The position numbers and the translations under genes are program-made. A DNA stretch of 64,000 bases, from assembly GCA_002841115.1 (NCBI GenBank), contig PHEC01000002.1, positions 1 through 64,000 of the forward strand, read 5' to 3'. This DNA is from Alphaproteobacteria bacterium HGW-Alphaproteobacteria-6 (GTDB lineage: Bacteria; Pseudomonadota; Alphaproteobacteria; Rhodobacterales; Rhodobacteraceae). The notes below the pieces were generated by a model. That model was not told where the DNA came from and searched no databases. It saw only the letters and a program-made list of their open reading frames with translations. Of this stretch, positions 52,954 to 63,262 are shown in pieces (position 1 is the stretch's first letter; every line of letters starts with the position of its first letter).

Positions 52954-53251
52954 ATGTCCCCCCTGATGACCGCCGAGATCGGCCAGGATCTGGGCTTTCG
53001 TCGCTGCGGGCTTACTTATGCGACCACCAATCCCAAGCAGCTTGCCGAATGGGACAGTTGGCGTCCGGTTGCCCGGCAGTTCGGCGTGGCCACCCGGATG
53101 ATGACCGCCGAAGAGGTCACTGCCGCTGTGCCGACGGCGGGTGGTCGCCCGTGGATCGGTGGGGTTCATGCGGCAGATGATGGCAAGGCCGACCCCCTAC
53201 CGCCTGTCGCGATTCACCGACAGGTCGAAGATCGAAGTTGGCGACTTCTGA
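52954..53251 (+). pseudogene. FAD-dependent (DAO/DadA-type) oxidoreductase, internally deleted
   Basis: Middle segment (LTYATTNPKQLAEWDSWRPVARQFGVATRMMTAEEVTAAVPTAGGRPWIGGVHAADDGKADP) runs out of frame into YRLSRFTDRSKIEVGDF*, which looks like a C-terminal segment. Confidence 0.6.
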
Positions 53252-53517
53252 GGTGGCATCGGATCTCAATCACAAGGCCAACAGCCTGCAACCCTGTGAC
53301 ATCGCGTTCCGCTTGATGCTCCATCGCGGATTCGGCTTTCCTTTGGTTCGGGCGAGCGCTGTCAACTCGGACAGCGCTGAAACCGCCTGCAAAATCCCAT
53401 GCCGGTTTGGCGGTCGACTGGAGGGGCATGTGCCGAACGTTCCGGCAATGAGGCAGATTCTGCCAGTGTTCTGTGCCTAAGCTTGGGCAACAGATCAATC
53501 TGACAGGAGCCAATGAT

Positions 53518-54186
53518 ATGGACCGCTTCCGCCCGAAATACGTGACGTTCGACACCCACGGCACGCTGATCAATTTCCAGATGGCGGAGGCCGCCCGCGA
53601 TCTTTACGCGCATCTTCTGGACGCGCCGCGCATGAATGAGTTCATCCGCAACTTCCAGGGCTACCGCTTTGACGAGGTGATGCAGGTCTGGAAGCCCTAT
53701 GCCGATGTTGTCCACAATGCTTTGGAGCGTGCGTGCCGCCGCAACGGCCTCGCCTTCCGGGCCGAAGACGCGCTGATGATCTACAACCGAATCCCGACCT
53801 GGGGACCGCATGCAGATGTCCCGGCGGGGCTGGCGAAGCTGGCCAAGGAGATTCCGCTGGTCACCATCACCAACTCGATGAAGGTGCAGATTCCGTCGAA
53901 CATCGCCAAGCTCGGCGCGCCGTTCCACGCCGTGCTGACCGCCGAGGAGGCTGGCGCCTACAAGCCGCATTTCAAGGCGTTCGAATACATGTTCGACACG
54001 CTGGGCTGCGGTCCGGAAGACGTTACCCATGTGTCGTCGTCCTTCCGGCATGACCTGATGTCGGCCTATGATCTGGGGATCAAGAGCAAGGTATGGGTCA
54101 ACCGCGGCCATGAGCCGGCCAACCCCTTCTACGAATATACCGAAATCCCCGACATCTCGCAGTTGCCAGGTGTGTTCGGCATCTGA
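53518..54186 (+). CDS. haloacid dehalogenase type II-like HAD hydrolase
   Basis: KYVTFDTHGTLINF nucleophile motif, TNSM, YKPHFKAFEYMFDTLG; RBS ACAGGAGCC. Confidence 0.88.
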   Translation: MDRFRPKYVTFDTHGTLINFQMAEAARDLYAHLLDAPRMNEFIRNFQGYRFDEVMQVWKPYADVVHNALERACRRNGLAFRAEDALMIYNRIPTWGPHADVPAGLAKLAKEIPLVTITNSMKVQIPSNIAKLGAPFHAVLTAEEAGAYKPHFKAFEYMFDTLGCGPEDVTHVSSSFRHDLMSAYDLGIKSKVWVNRGHEPANPFYEYTEIPDISQLPGVFGI

Positions 54187-54262
54187 TCCGGTGTAGAAAA
54201 GGCGGTGGCGCTCCTTATGCGGGAGCGCCGCATTCTCTGGCACGGCAAGGCGACACTTCCCG

Positions 54263-55336
54263 ATGCGGCGAGGACAATTCGAATTGGATGCGCGCGATGA
54301 TTTCGCCACCGAGGCATATTTCCGCGCGGCCTCGGCAGTGCTGGCCATGCGAGCGGAATCGTTCGCAGCGGACAGGTCGGACGCGCTGCTATTGCGCCAC
54401 TACGGGTTGACCGGAACGCTGGAAACCCTGTCCTCCGAGGTCGAGCGCACAGTGGCGGTCGATCTGTCTGACGGCCGTCGGCTGATCCTGAAGACCTCGA
54501 CCAGACCCGAGGCACAGGACAGCTTCGCCTTTCAGGCACAGGCGATTGCCGGGGTTTGGGGGACTGCGGGCATTGTTGCCCCTGAAGTGTTGCCAACCCT
54601 CAGCGGCAGTTTGACGTTCGAAGATCAGGGCGTTTTCGGCTATCTGCAAACTCGGCTGGAGGGTGCGGCACTGCATCAGGCAAAGCTGACGCCCGATCTG
54701 CTCTTTCGATCCGGCAGCGCACTGGCGCGGCTGGATCTGGCGCTTGCGCCGCTCTCCCTGCCTGCCACCGACCGCCCGATCCTGTGGCACATTGGCTGTT
54801 GGCCGCGGCTGATGGAATATGCGCGGCACCTGCCTCCGGGGCAGATCGCGACGCAAGTTGTAGACGCAATGCGGGACTATGTGGAAACCATCGAACCGCA
54901 GATCCGCGCGCTGACCTGGCAGGTGACCCATAACGATCCCAGCCCGTTCAACATGATTGTCACGGATCGGGGAATGGGGCTCATCGACTTCGGCGATGGC
55001 TGTCACAGCCCACGGATTCAGGATCTTGCCGTTGCGGCGAGTCATATGGTCACCGATCCGGCCTTTCCCCTTGGCGGGGCCGAACACCTGATTGCCGGCT
55101 ATGCCTCGGCCCTTCCGCTTTCGGCGCCGGAGGCAAGGCTGCTGGTCGGCCTGATGCGGGCAAGGCAAAGCGCGTTGATCCTGATAAACTACTGGCGCGC
55201 CCATCTGTTTCCAGCCGAGGCGCAGTATATCAAGAAGAACGTCGCGCGTGCCGAGCGCGGCCTTGCCATCCTGGCTGCCCTCAACACCGCATCGGGAGAG
55301 GCCGCCGTTCGGGCGGCACTTGCCCAAGGATCCTGA
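54263..55336 (+). CDS. APH/hydroxylysine-kinase-like phosphotransferase
   Basis: WQVTHNDPSPFNMIV and GLIDFGDGCHSPRIQDLAVAASHM, kinase catalytic and metal motifs. Confidence 0.85.
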   Translation: MRRGQFELDARDDFATEAYFRAASAVLAMRAESFAADRSDALLLRHYGLTGTLETLSSEVERTVAVDLSDGRRLILKTSTRPEAQDSFAFQAQAIAGVWGTAGIVAPEVLPTLSGSLTFEDQGVFGYLQTRLEGAALHQAKLTPDLLFRSGSALARLDLALAPLSLPATDRPILWHIGCWPRLMEYARHLPPGQIATQVVDAMRDYVETIEPQIRALTWQVTHNDPSPFNMIVTDRGMGLIDFGDGCHSPRIQDLAVAASHMVTDPAFPLGGAEHLIAGYASALPLSAPEARLLVGLMRARQSALILINYWRAHLFPAEAQYIKKNVARAERGLAILAALNTASGEAAVRAALAQGS

Positions 55337-55377
55337 CGCGCCTATCCAAGCCACCCCCCTCATGCAGGCACACGCAC

Positions 55378-56715
55378 ATGTCTACAGACCTTATGCCCAA
55401 TCGCTATCGGCCCGGAGAAGTTGAGCTTCCTGCGCGCGAAGCGGCGCTGATCGCGCGCCGTGACAATGTCCTTGGGGCCTCCTACCGGCTTCAATACCGG
55501 CGTCCGGTGCACTTCATCCGGGGCGTGGGCATGTGGCTTTATGATCCGGACGGGCGGCAGTATCTGGATTTCTACAACAACGTGCCGTCCCTCGGCCATT
55601 GCCACCCCGAGGTGAACGCCGCCATGGCGGATCAGGCCGGTCGGATCAGTGCCAACACCCGCTATCTGGAGCCAAGGCTCGTCGACTATGCCGAGCGGCT
55701 GGTCGCCACCTTTCCCGATGAACTGGACCGGGTGGTTTTCACCTGCACCGGCAGCGAATCCAACGACCTTGCCCTGCGCATTGCCCGGTTAGCCAGCGGT
55801 AATCAGGGCGTGATCGTATCGGGCTATGCCTATCACGGCACCAGTGCCGCCGTTGCCGCAGTCTCACCAAACCTTGGTGATGCGGTCATGCTCAGCCCGA
55901 ATGTGCGCATGGTTACCCTGCCCGGCCCCGCCGGCATTCCGGATGCGCAGGCGGCGGATTTCTTTGAGGTGCAAGTTCGCGCGGCCATCGAGGATCTGAA
56001 ACGTCGCGGCATCGGCGTTGCCGCCCTGCTGTTCGACAGCATCTTTTCCAGCGACGGCGTCTGGGTCGATCCTCACGGCTTTATTGCCGGTGGCGTCGCA
56101 GCAGTGCGCGAGGCGGGGGGGCTGGTGATCTCGGACGAGGTGCAGCCGGGCTTTGGGCGCACCGGCACGCATATGTGGGGCTTCGAGCGGCACGGCGTCG
56201 TGCCGGATCTGGTCACCCTTGGCAAACCGATGGGCAACGGCTTTCCGATCGGCGCGGTCGTCGGCCGTCGGGGACCGATGGACGGCTTCGGCAACACCGC
56301 GCGGTATTCGAACACCTTCGCCGGCAACACGGTCGGGATCGCGACCGCCGATGCCGTGCTGACCGTCCTGCAGCGCGACAAGGTCCCGCAGAACGCGCTT
56401 GCCATGGGCCTGCGCCTGCGGGCCGGGCTGGAACGACTGGCGCAGCAGCACCCCGGCATCAGGGCCGTCCGCAACGCTGGTCTGTTCTTTGGCGTGGACA
56501 TCGGGATCGAGGGCATGGCCCCGTCGGCCCGCCGCGCCATGGCGCTGGATGTGGTGAATGCGCTGCGCGACGACGGCGTGCTGGTCAGCACGACCGGCGC
56601 GAATGAGGATGCGCTGAAGGTTCGTCCGCCGCTGATCTGCCAGGCCGAACATGTCGACCTGTTCCTTGACGCCATCGAGCGGGCGCTGGTCAAGGTCGGC
56701 ACCGCAAGACCCTAA
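55378..56715 (+). CDS. class III aminotransferase-fold PLP enzyme (phospho-lyase/aminotransferase)
   Basis: FDSIFSSDGVWVDPHGF, VISDEVQPGFGRTGTHMWGFERHGVVPDLVTLGKPMGNGFPIGAVV (PLP lysine). Confidence 0.93.
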   Translation: MSTDLMPNRYRPGEVELPAREAALIARRDNVLGASYRLQYRRPVHFIRGVGMWLYDPDGRQYLDFYNNVPSLGHCHPEVNAAMADQAGRISANTRYLEPRLVDYAERLVATFPDELDRVVFTCTGSESNDLALRIARLASGNQGVIVSGYAYHGTSAAVAAVSPNLGDAVMLSPNVRMVTLPGPAGIPDAQAADFFEVQVRAAIEDLKRRGIGVAALLFDSIFSSDGVWVDPHGFIAGGVAAVREAGGLVISDEVQPGFGRTGTHMWGFERHGVVPDLVTLGKPMGNGFPIGAVVGRRGPMDGFGNTARYSNTFAGNTVGIATADAVLTVLQRDKVPQNALAMGLRLRAGLERLAQQHPGIRAVRNAGLFFGVDIGIEGMAPSARRAMALDVVNALRDDGVLVSTTGANEDALKVRPPLICQAEHVDLFLDAIERALVKVGTARP

Positions 56716-56749
56716 GGCAATCGCGCTACGGCGCGGCGCCAGAACGGGA

Positions 56750-56781
56750 AAAGGCCCTGCCACCGAAGTGGCAGGGCCTTT
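56750..56781. terminator. bidirectional Rho-independent terminator
   Basis: Perfect 14-bp stem AAAGGCCCTGCCAC-cgaa-GTGGCAGGGCCTTT between convergent genes. Confidence 0.92.
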
Positions 56782-56804
56782 CAATATTGCAGGGTCGCCC
56801 CGAC

Positions 56805-57683
56805 TCAGCCGCCGTCGTTGCGCACGTCCAGCGCGTCGCGCAGGCCGTCACCGATGAAGTTGAAGCTGGAGACGGCGACAGTGATGGCGATGCCAGGGAT
56901 GATGGCAAGCCAGGGCGCGGTGGCAAGATACTGCTGCGCGCCGTTCAGCATGTTGCCCCAGCTGGGCAGCGGCGGCTGGATGCCGAAGCCAAGGAAGCTG
57001 ACATAGGCCTCCAGCAGGATCGCCCGGGCCACCGTCAAGGTCGCGGCGACGATGATCGGGCCGGTGACGTTGGGCAGGATCTCGCGGAACATGATATGCG
57101 CCCGGCTCAGTCCCAGCATCCTGCCGGCAAGCACAAACTCGCGTTCTTTCAGCGAACGGACCTCGGCCTCGACGATCCGAGCCACTTCCATCCAGCCGGT
57201 AATCGCGATGATCACGGTGATCATCATCGGGCTGGGCTTCAGCGCCGCCGACAAGGCGAGCAGCAGGAAGATCGAGGGATAGGACAGAAAGCCGTCCACC
57301 GTGCGCATCAGGACGGCGCTGATCCAGCCGCCACGGTAGCCGGCGATGACGCCGACCAGGGTTCCGACCAGCGTGGCCAGTATCATGGCGATGAACCCGA
57401 CCAGCAACGAGATCCGCCCGGCCATGAACAGCCGCGCCGCGATGTCGCGGCCCAGGGGATCGGTGCCAAGGTAATGCTCGCCGGTCATCGGCGGGGCAAA
57501 TCGGGCGCGCAGGTCGATGTAAAGCGAATCATAGGGCAGCAGCCAGGGCCCGACGATGCAGATCAGCGTCAACGTGCTGATCATCACAAGCCCGAGCAGC
57601 GCCAGCCGGTGGCTCATGAAACGGCGCATCACGCGGCTTTGCCACCAAGAGAGCGGCGCCTGATTTACAGTAAGGGTGGTCAT
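56805..57683 (-). CDS. dipeptide/oligopeptide-type ABC transporter permease (DppC-like)
   Basis: LGTDPLGRDIAARLFMAGRISLLVGF; EAA region. Confidence 0.94.
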   Translation of the reverse strand: MTTLTVNQAPLSWWQSRVMRRFMSHRLALLGLVMISTLTLICIVGPWLLPYDSLYIDLRARFAPPMTGEHYLGTDPLGRDIAARLFMAGRISLLVGFIAMILATLVGTLVGVIAGYRGGWISAVLMRTVDGFLSYPSIFLLLALSAALKPSPMMITVIIAITGWMEVARIVEAEVRSLKEREFVLAGRMLGLSRAHIMFREILPNVTGPIIVAATLTVARAILLEAYVSFLGFGIQPPLPSWGNMLNGAQQYLATAPWLAIIPGIAITVAVSSFNFIGDGLRDALDVRNDGG

Positions 57684-57713
57684 GGCGGTGAACTCCTGTT
57701 GCGGCTTTGGCGG

Positions 57714-58664
57714 TCAAGCCAGGCGGATGCGCGGATCGACCAGCGCGACGACGATATCGGCGATGAGGTTGCCAAGGATGGTCAGGATGGCCGAGAACAT
57801 CAGCAGGCCCATGACCACCGGGAAGTCGCTGTAGCCAAGGCTGTCAAGGAACAGCCGCCCCATGCCCGGCCAGGTGAAGACGGTCTCTGTCACCAAGGCG
57901 CCCGTCAGGATCGAGGGCAGCTGCACCCCGGCCAAGGTGATCATCGGCAGCAAGGCGTTGCCGACCACATGCTTCATCAACACCCGCCGCTCGGGCACCC
58001 CCTTGGCGCGGGCGGTCTTGACGAATTCCTGGCTGATCACGTCCAGCGTCGCCGTGCGCATGTAGCGGCTCCAGATGGCGATATGGACCAGCGCCAGCAC
58101 CACAGATGGCATGATCAGGTGGTGCAGATAGTTCAGCGCCGAGCCGTCACCGATGGTATACATGTTGCCCGCAGGCAGCCATCCAAGCTCCAATGAGAAG
58201 ATGTAGATCCCGACCAGGCCGAACCAGAAGGTCGGGATCGACAGCGCCACCATGGCTCCGATCGTCGCCACATAGTCGAAGGCCGAATAGCGATGGGTGG
58301 CGCCACGGATGCCGATCCAGGTGCCGACGGCAATGGCGATCACCGTGGACGATCCCATCAGCAACAAGGTTGCAAAGATGTGCCGCCCGATGACTGACAG
58401 CACAGGCGAGCCGTCGCGGAATGAGGTGCCCCAGTCGCCCTGTAACAGCCGCCAGGCCCAGTCGAAATACTGCACCAGGATCGGGCGGTTCAGGCCAAGC
58501 TGTTCTTTAAGGCGCTCGAGGTCGTCCGAAGTCATCCCGGGATCAAGCCCGTATTGTGCCATCGGCCCGCCGGGCATGAGGTTGAGCACGGTGAAGCCGA
58601 TGATCGACACGATCACCAGCAGCACGACACTCTGCAAGAAACGATTGAGCAGAAATGCAGACAT
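57714..58664 (-). CDS. dipeptide/oligopeptide-type ABC transporter permease (DppB-like)
   Basis: FLLNRFLQSVVLLVIVSIIGFTVLNLMPGGP; EFVKTARAKGVPERRVLMKHVVGNALLPMITL. Confidence 0.94.
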   Translation of the reverse strand: MSAFLLNRFLQSVVLLVIVSIIGFTVLNLMPGGPMAQYGLDPGMTSDDLERLKEQLGLNRPILVQYFDWAWRLLQGDWGTSFRDGSPVLSVIGRHIFATLLLMGSSTVIAIAVGTWIGIRGATHRYSAFDYVATIGAMVALSIPTFWFGLVGIYIFSLELGWLPAGNMYTIGDGSALNYLHHLIMPSVVLALVHIAIWSRYMRTATLDVISQEFVKTARAKGVPERRVLMKHVVGNALLPMITLAGVQLPSILTGALVTETVFTWPGMGRLFLDSLGYSDFPVVMGLLMFSAILTILGNLIADIVVALVDPRIRLA

Positions 58665-58742
58665 GGTCTTCCCCTTCCGGATTGCCGGGTATCAGTCTCG
58701 CAGACTGCCCGGGCTAAGCGGCCCGGGCAGCAGCAGGTCAGG

Positions 58743-60410
58743 TCAGGCCCAGTACCAGGCCGCGGTGTTCCAGGATTCGGTGCGGGTGTTGGTGTTGGGA
58801 ACGAAGCCCTGCAGCCCCTCCTTTTGCCCGAAGACCGAAGTGTTCGCGAACAAGGGCAGGAACGGTAGATCGTGACGGATGATCTCTTGCACCTTGAGAT
58901 AGATCGCGCGGCGAGCTTCAGGGTCAAACGTGCGGCTGCCTTCTTCAAGCAGGGCGTCGACCTCGGGGTTGGAGTACTGCGCGTTGTTCGACCCCTTGCC
59001 ACCCTTGGCCGTGATCGCCTTGGTGTGGAAGCGGTTGGTCACGTCGGGGTCGGCCCCGATCAGGAAGTTGATCCCCGACATCGCGCTATCGAACTGCGAC
59101 AGTGTCCAGAAATCGCCCCACATCACCGCCGAAGGCAGGTTGGCGATGGTCATCTCGACGCCGATCTCGGCAAAGGTTTGCTGGATGAACTGCTGCGCCT
59201 GTTCGCGCAGATGAGCCCCGGCAGTGGTCGAGTTGGCAAAGGAAAGGCGCACGCCGTCCTTGACGCGGATGCCGTCGGCGCCCGGCAGCCAGCCGGCCTC
59301 GTCAAGCATCTGTGCTGCGCGTTCCAGGTTGAACTCATGCTTCGGCAGGTCGGGGTTGTAGTAGAAGGACATCTTCGGCATGAACGTCTCGGTCACGGTC
59401 GGCACGCCGTAGTTCAGCGCGTCGATGATCGCCTGACGGTCGATCGCCAGATAAAGCGCCTCGCGTACGGCGCGGTCCTTGAACTGGGGTTTCTCCACGT
59501 TCAGATAGAACGTTTCCACCGAGGTCTTGGGCACCAGCGTCACCACCCGCTCGGGCAGCGTGGCAGCTTCGGCATAGTTGTCGGGCGAGATATAGGCCTG
59601 GCCGACCAGATCAATATCGCCGCTCCTGAACTGGGTGTAGAGTACGGTGTTGTCCGGGATGTACTTGAAGAACAGCTGCTCGATGTAGGGGCCTTCGCCG
59701 AAGTAGTCGGGGTTGGCCACCAGCTCGAGGTTGTCACCGGCAATGCGCTGTCCCCATTTGAACGCCCCGGTGCCGATCGGCGACTGATTGAAGGTATTCT
59801 CATTCAGATCGGTGGCTGCCTCCAGGACGTGCTTGGGCACCATGAAGGTTTCGGTCAGGAAGTTCAGATAGGGCGCAAAGGCCTCTTCCATCCGCCAGGT
59901 GATCTCGGTCGGCGACACCACGGTGATGTCACGCACCAGCGCATGGCCGGTGGTGCGCCAGGCGCGGAAGTCCGGGTTGACGATCAGTTCCAGGGTGTAC
60001 TTCACATCCTCGGCGGTGAAGGGCTGGCCATCGTGCCATCGCACGTCATCGCGCAGCTTGATGCGCCACTGCAAACCGTCGGCGGAAATCCCGCCATTGG
60101 TTTGGTCGGGAACTTCAAGCGCCAGATTGGGGACGATCACGCCCTCCGGGCTGATCCGGAACAGCGCGTCGAACATCGAGAAGTTGACGCCGTCATCCAC
60201 TTCGATGTGGGCCATCAGCGGGTTGAAGACGGTCGGCTCTTGCGACAGCCCGACGACGACGCGGCCGGTCGGTGCCGTGGGCGGTGTTTGGGCGAAGGCC
60301 GGCTTGCCAAGCAGCTGCGGCGCAAACAGCCCCACCGCTCCGCCTGCCGCCATCATCCGCAAGGCTTGGCGCCGCGAATAGCTCGCGCCGGTTCTGGATG
60401 TCTTGATCAT
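58743..60410 (-). CDS. ABC transporter substrate-binding protein, peptide type (family 5), Tat-type signal
   Basis: From ATG 60410: SRRQALRMMAAGGAVGLFAP signal, then SBP_bac_5 pattern LRDDVRWHDGQPFTAEDVKYTLE. Confidence 0.93.
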   Translation of the reverse strand: MIKTSRTGASYSRRQALRMMAAGGAVGLFAPQLLGKPAFAQTPPTAPTGRVVVGLSQEPTVFNPLMAHIEVDDGVNFSMFDALFRISPEGVIVPNLALEVPDQTNGGISADGLQWRIKLRDDVRWHDGQPFTAEDVKYTLELIVNPDFRAWRTTGHALVRDITVVSPTEITWRMEEAFAPYLNFLTETFMVPKHVLEAATDLNENTFNQSPIGTGAFKWGQRIAGDNLELVANPDYFGEGPYIEQLFFKYIPDNTVLYTQFRSGDIDLVGQAYISPDNYAEAATLPERVVTLVPKTSVETFYLNVEKPQFKDRAVREALYLAIDRQAIIDALNYGVPTVTETFMPKMSFYYNPDLPKHEFNLERAAQMLDEAGWLPGADGIRVKDGVRLSFANSTTAGAHLREQAQQFIQQTFAEIGVEMTIANLPSAVMWGDFWTLSQFDSAMSGINFLIGADPDVTNRFHTKAITAKGGKGSNNAQYSNPEVDALLEEGSRTFDPEARRAIYLKVQEIIRHDLPFLPLFANTSVFGQKEGLQGFVPNTNTRTESWNTAAWYWA

Positions 60411-60463
60411 CTGATTTCCTTCCGTTGGTGATCGTTTCTTCGGGTGATAGTTTGCTGGTTCCG

Positions 60464-62134
60464 TCAAGGTTCCGCCGCTACCGCCACGGGTGCCATGCCC
60501 GTCGGACGCTCGCCCGGGATGGCCGCGACCAGCTCGCGGGTGTACGCTGCCTGCGGGTTGAGAAAGATCTGCGAGGGCGGCCCCATTTCGACGATCCGCC
60601 CGTGCTGCATCACGGCGATCTCGTCGCAAATCTGGCTGGCGACCCGCAGGTCATGGGTGATGAAGACCATGGACACGCCGGTCTCGCGCTGGATCTTGTC
60701 CAAGAGCTGCAGGATCTGCGCCTGGATCGACACATCCAGCGCCGAGACCGCCTCGTCGGCGACCAGCAGCTTCGGCTTGAACATCAGCGCCCGTGCAATG
60801 CCGATCCGCTGGCGCTGGCCCCCGGAAAACTCATGCGGATAGCGACCGATGGCCCCGGCATCCAGCCCGACAAGGTCAAGCATCGCCCGGGCTTCTTCGC
60901 GGGCCACTGCCGGTGCCATGCCATGCGCAATCGGCCCCACCGTCAGGATCCGTCCGATGGTCGCACGCGGATTAAGCGAGGCGAAGGGGTCCTGAAAGAT
61001 CATCTGGATGCGCTGCCGCGTCGGGCGGAACTCTGCCTCGCTCAACGGGGCGACATCGCGATCTTCAAACAGGATGCGGCCGCCGTCGCTGACCATCAGC
61101 TTGGTCAGCAGCCGGCCAAGCGACGACTTGCCCGATCCGCTTTCACCGACCACGCCCAGGGTCCGCCCGGGGGCAAGTTCGAACGAAACCTCGCGCACCG
61201 CCTGCACGACCCGCTGCTTGCCGAACAGCTTGCTGCCGCTGCGATAGGTCTTGACCAGATTTTCGACCTTCAGCACCGGGCCGGTCGAAATGGTCTGCAA
61301 CGGCACACGGTCCTTGCCGGTCAGATGCGGAACCGCAGCGATCAGCCGTTTCGTGTAGGGATGCTTCGGAGTCTTCAGCACATCCTGTGCGCTGCCCTGT
61401 TCGACGACGTGACCCTTTTCCATCACCACGACGCTGTCGGCGATCTCGGCCACAACGCCGAAGTCATGGGTGATGAACATAACGCTCATGTTCTTGCGAC
61501 GCTGGATGTCGCGGATCAGCTCCAGGATCTGCGCCTGAGTGGTCACGTCCAGCGCGGTGGTCGGCTCGTCGGCGATCAGGATCGAAGGCTCCAGCGCCAG
61601 CGCCATGGCGATCATCACCCGCTGGCGCTGCCCGCCCGAAAGCCGGAACGGGTATTGGTGATACATCACCTCCGGTTCGGGCAGGCCGACTTCGGTCAGC
61701 AGCTCCAGCGCCCGCTCGCGGCGCGATGTCGGTGTGCCGATGCCATGCGCCTGCATCGCCTCGTCAATCTGGGCCCCGACCGTCATCAACGGGTTCAGCG
61801 CCGAAAGCGGGTCCTGAAAGATCATCGAGACGACGCGGCCGCGCAGGCTGCGCAACTCCTCCGGCCCAATGCCGACAATCTCGCGCCCGTCCAGAGTGAT
61901 GGAGCCGCCGGTGACGGCAATCATCTTGGGCAAGAGCCCCATGATGGTGTTGGCCGTCACCGACTTGCCGGACCCGGATTCACCAATCACACAGAGGATC
62001 TGGCCGCGCTTGAGATCGAACGAGATGTCCTTGACCGCATGGCTCCGCTCCATGCCCGTCGGCAGGCTGACGGTCAGACCGCGCACCGACAACGCGACGT
62101 CATCGGAGACCACAGCGTGGATGTTTGCACTCAT
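60464..62134 (-). CDS. fused DppD-DppF-type ABC transporter ATP-binding protein
   Basis: 556 aa, two complete NBDs ([16 protein letters not shown]..., [16 protein letters not shown]..., two signature motifs). Confidence 0.94.
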   Translation of the reverse strand: MSANIHAVVSDDVALSVRGLTVSLPTGMERSHAVKDISFDLKRGQILCVIGESGSGKSVTANTIMGLLPKMIAVTGGSITLDGREIVGIGPEELRSLRGRVVSMIFQDPLSALNPLMTVGAQIDEAMQAHGIGTPTSRRERALELLTEVGLPEPEVMYHQYPFRLSGGQRQRVMIAMALALEPSILIADEPTTALDVTTQAQILELIRDIQRRKNMSVMFITHDFGVVAEIADSVVVMEKGHVVEQGSAQDVLKTPKHPYTKRLIAAVPHLTGKDRVPLQTISTGPVLKVENLVKTYRSGSKLFGKQRVVQAVREVSFELAPGRTLGVVGESGSGKSSLGRLLTKLMVSDGGRILFEDRDVAPLSEAEFRPTRQRIQMIFQDPFASLNPRATIGRILTVGPIAHGMAPAVAREEARAMLDLVGLDAGAIGRYPHEFSGGQRQRIGIARALMFKPKLLVADEAVSALDVSIQAQILQLLDKIQRETGVSMVFITHDLRVASQICDEIAVMQHGRIVEMGPPSQIFLNPQAAYTRELVAAIPGERPTGMAPVAVAAEP

Positions 62135-62617
62135 GAACTTCTCCCCTGGGTGGTGTTCTGTGACCCACGCTGCCTTGCTACCAAGTGTGACGCTTGTGGC
62201 GGCGCAGAGTCGCCAAAATCTGCCGACGCGACGGCACGATCATCTGATATCGGGCGCTGATCAGGCAGTTTGTTCTACAGCCTCGCCGTGCCCGTGCGGT
62301 CCGCATTCTTGTATCTTGACGGGCGTCCCGATCATTGTAACTGCGAAAATGCGCTGTCGACACTCCTGCGGCGTGCTGCGGTTTTCGCCGTCTTCACCCC
62401 GCTTGCCGCAGCTTCTTGCAAGAAGTCGCGTGCAAGCCGCAGAAAATGCCGAGGCGAGGCGAATTCTGCTCGAGGCTTGCGCGCCCGACCCCTTAGAATG
62501 GCGGGTGGGGAGTGCCAACGGCGCCCCGGAACGCAACCTGGCACGCGCCCTTAGCTGGGGGTGACGGCCCTCTCGCGCTGCGCTATGCAGTGTGTATGGA
62601 TCAGACGGACGGCGCGA

Positions 62618-63097
62618 ATGAAGCTGGACAAGATTGACGTCAGAATACTGTCCGAGTTGCAGAAGAACGGCCGCATTACCAATGTAGAGCTGGCCGATCT
62701 GGTCCATCTGTCGCCCAGCCCCTGCCTGATGCGGGTAAAGAAGTTGCAGGCCGAGGGCTATATCACCGGTTACTCGGCACAGATCGACATCGGGAAACTG
62801 GGGCAGAGCCTGACAGTCTTCACCGAGGTCACGCTGCGAAACCACCGGCAGACGGATTTCGCCCGGTTCATCACTGCGGTCGAAAAGCTGGACGCGGTGA
62901 TCGAATGCCATCTGGTGTCCGGAGGCTATGACTATCTGGTGAAGTTCATGACAGGCGGCATTTCCGAGTATCAGTCGATCATGGAACGGCTGGTCGAAAT
63001 GGAGATCGGCATCGACAAGTATTTCAGCTTCGTCATCCTGAAGTCGCCGATCGTGAAATCCCACCTGCCGCTGGACTCGTTCGTCAGCGGCGACTGA
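62618..63097 (+). CDS. Lrp/AsnC-family transcriptional regulator
   Basis: MKLDKIDVRILSELQKNGRITNVELADLVHLSPSPCLMRVKKLQAEGYITGYSAQID plus RAM domain. Confidence 0.94.
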   Translation: MKLDKIDVRILSELQKNGRITNVELADLVHLSPSPCLMRVKKLQAEGYITGYSAQIDIGKLGQSLTVFTEVTLRNHRQTDFARFITAVEKLDAVIECHLVSGGYDYLVKFMTGGISEYQSIMERLVEMEIGIDKYFSFVILKSPIVKSHLPLDSFVSGD

Positions 63098-63262
63098 ACC
63101 AAGGACGGGTCAGCCGGGGGCCTGTCATCCCCTGTCCCAACTTTCGCCTATGCGCGGGCCGGACTTCAGCAGGATATGCGTTTGCAGCGCGGTGTTCGAC
63201 GGTAGAGCGCAGTTTGGCGTGGATACCTTGTTGGCTGCAAACCCCACAATGGAGTGACCTGC

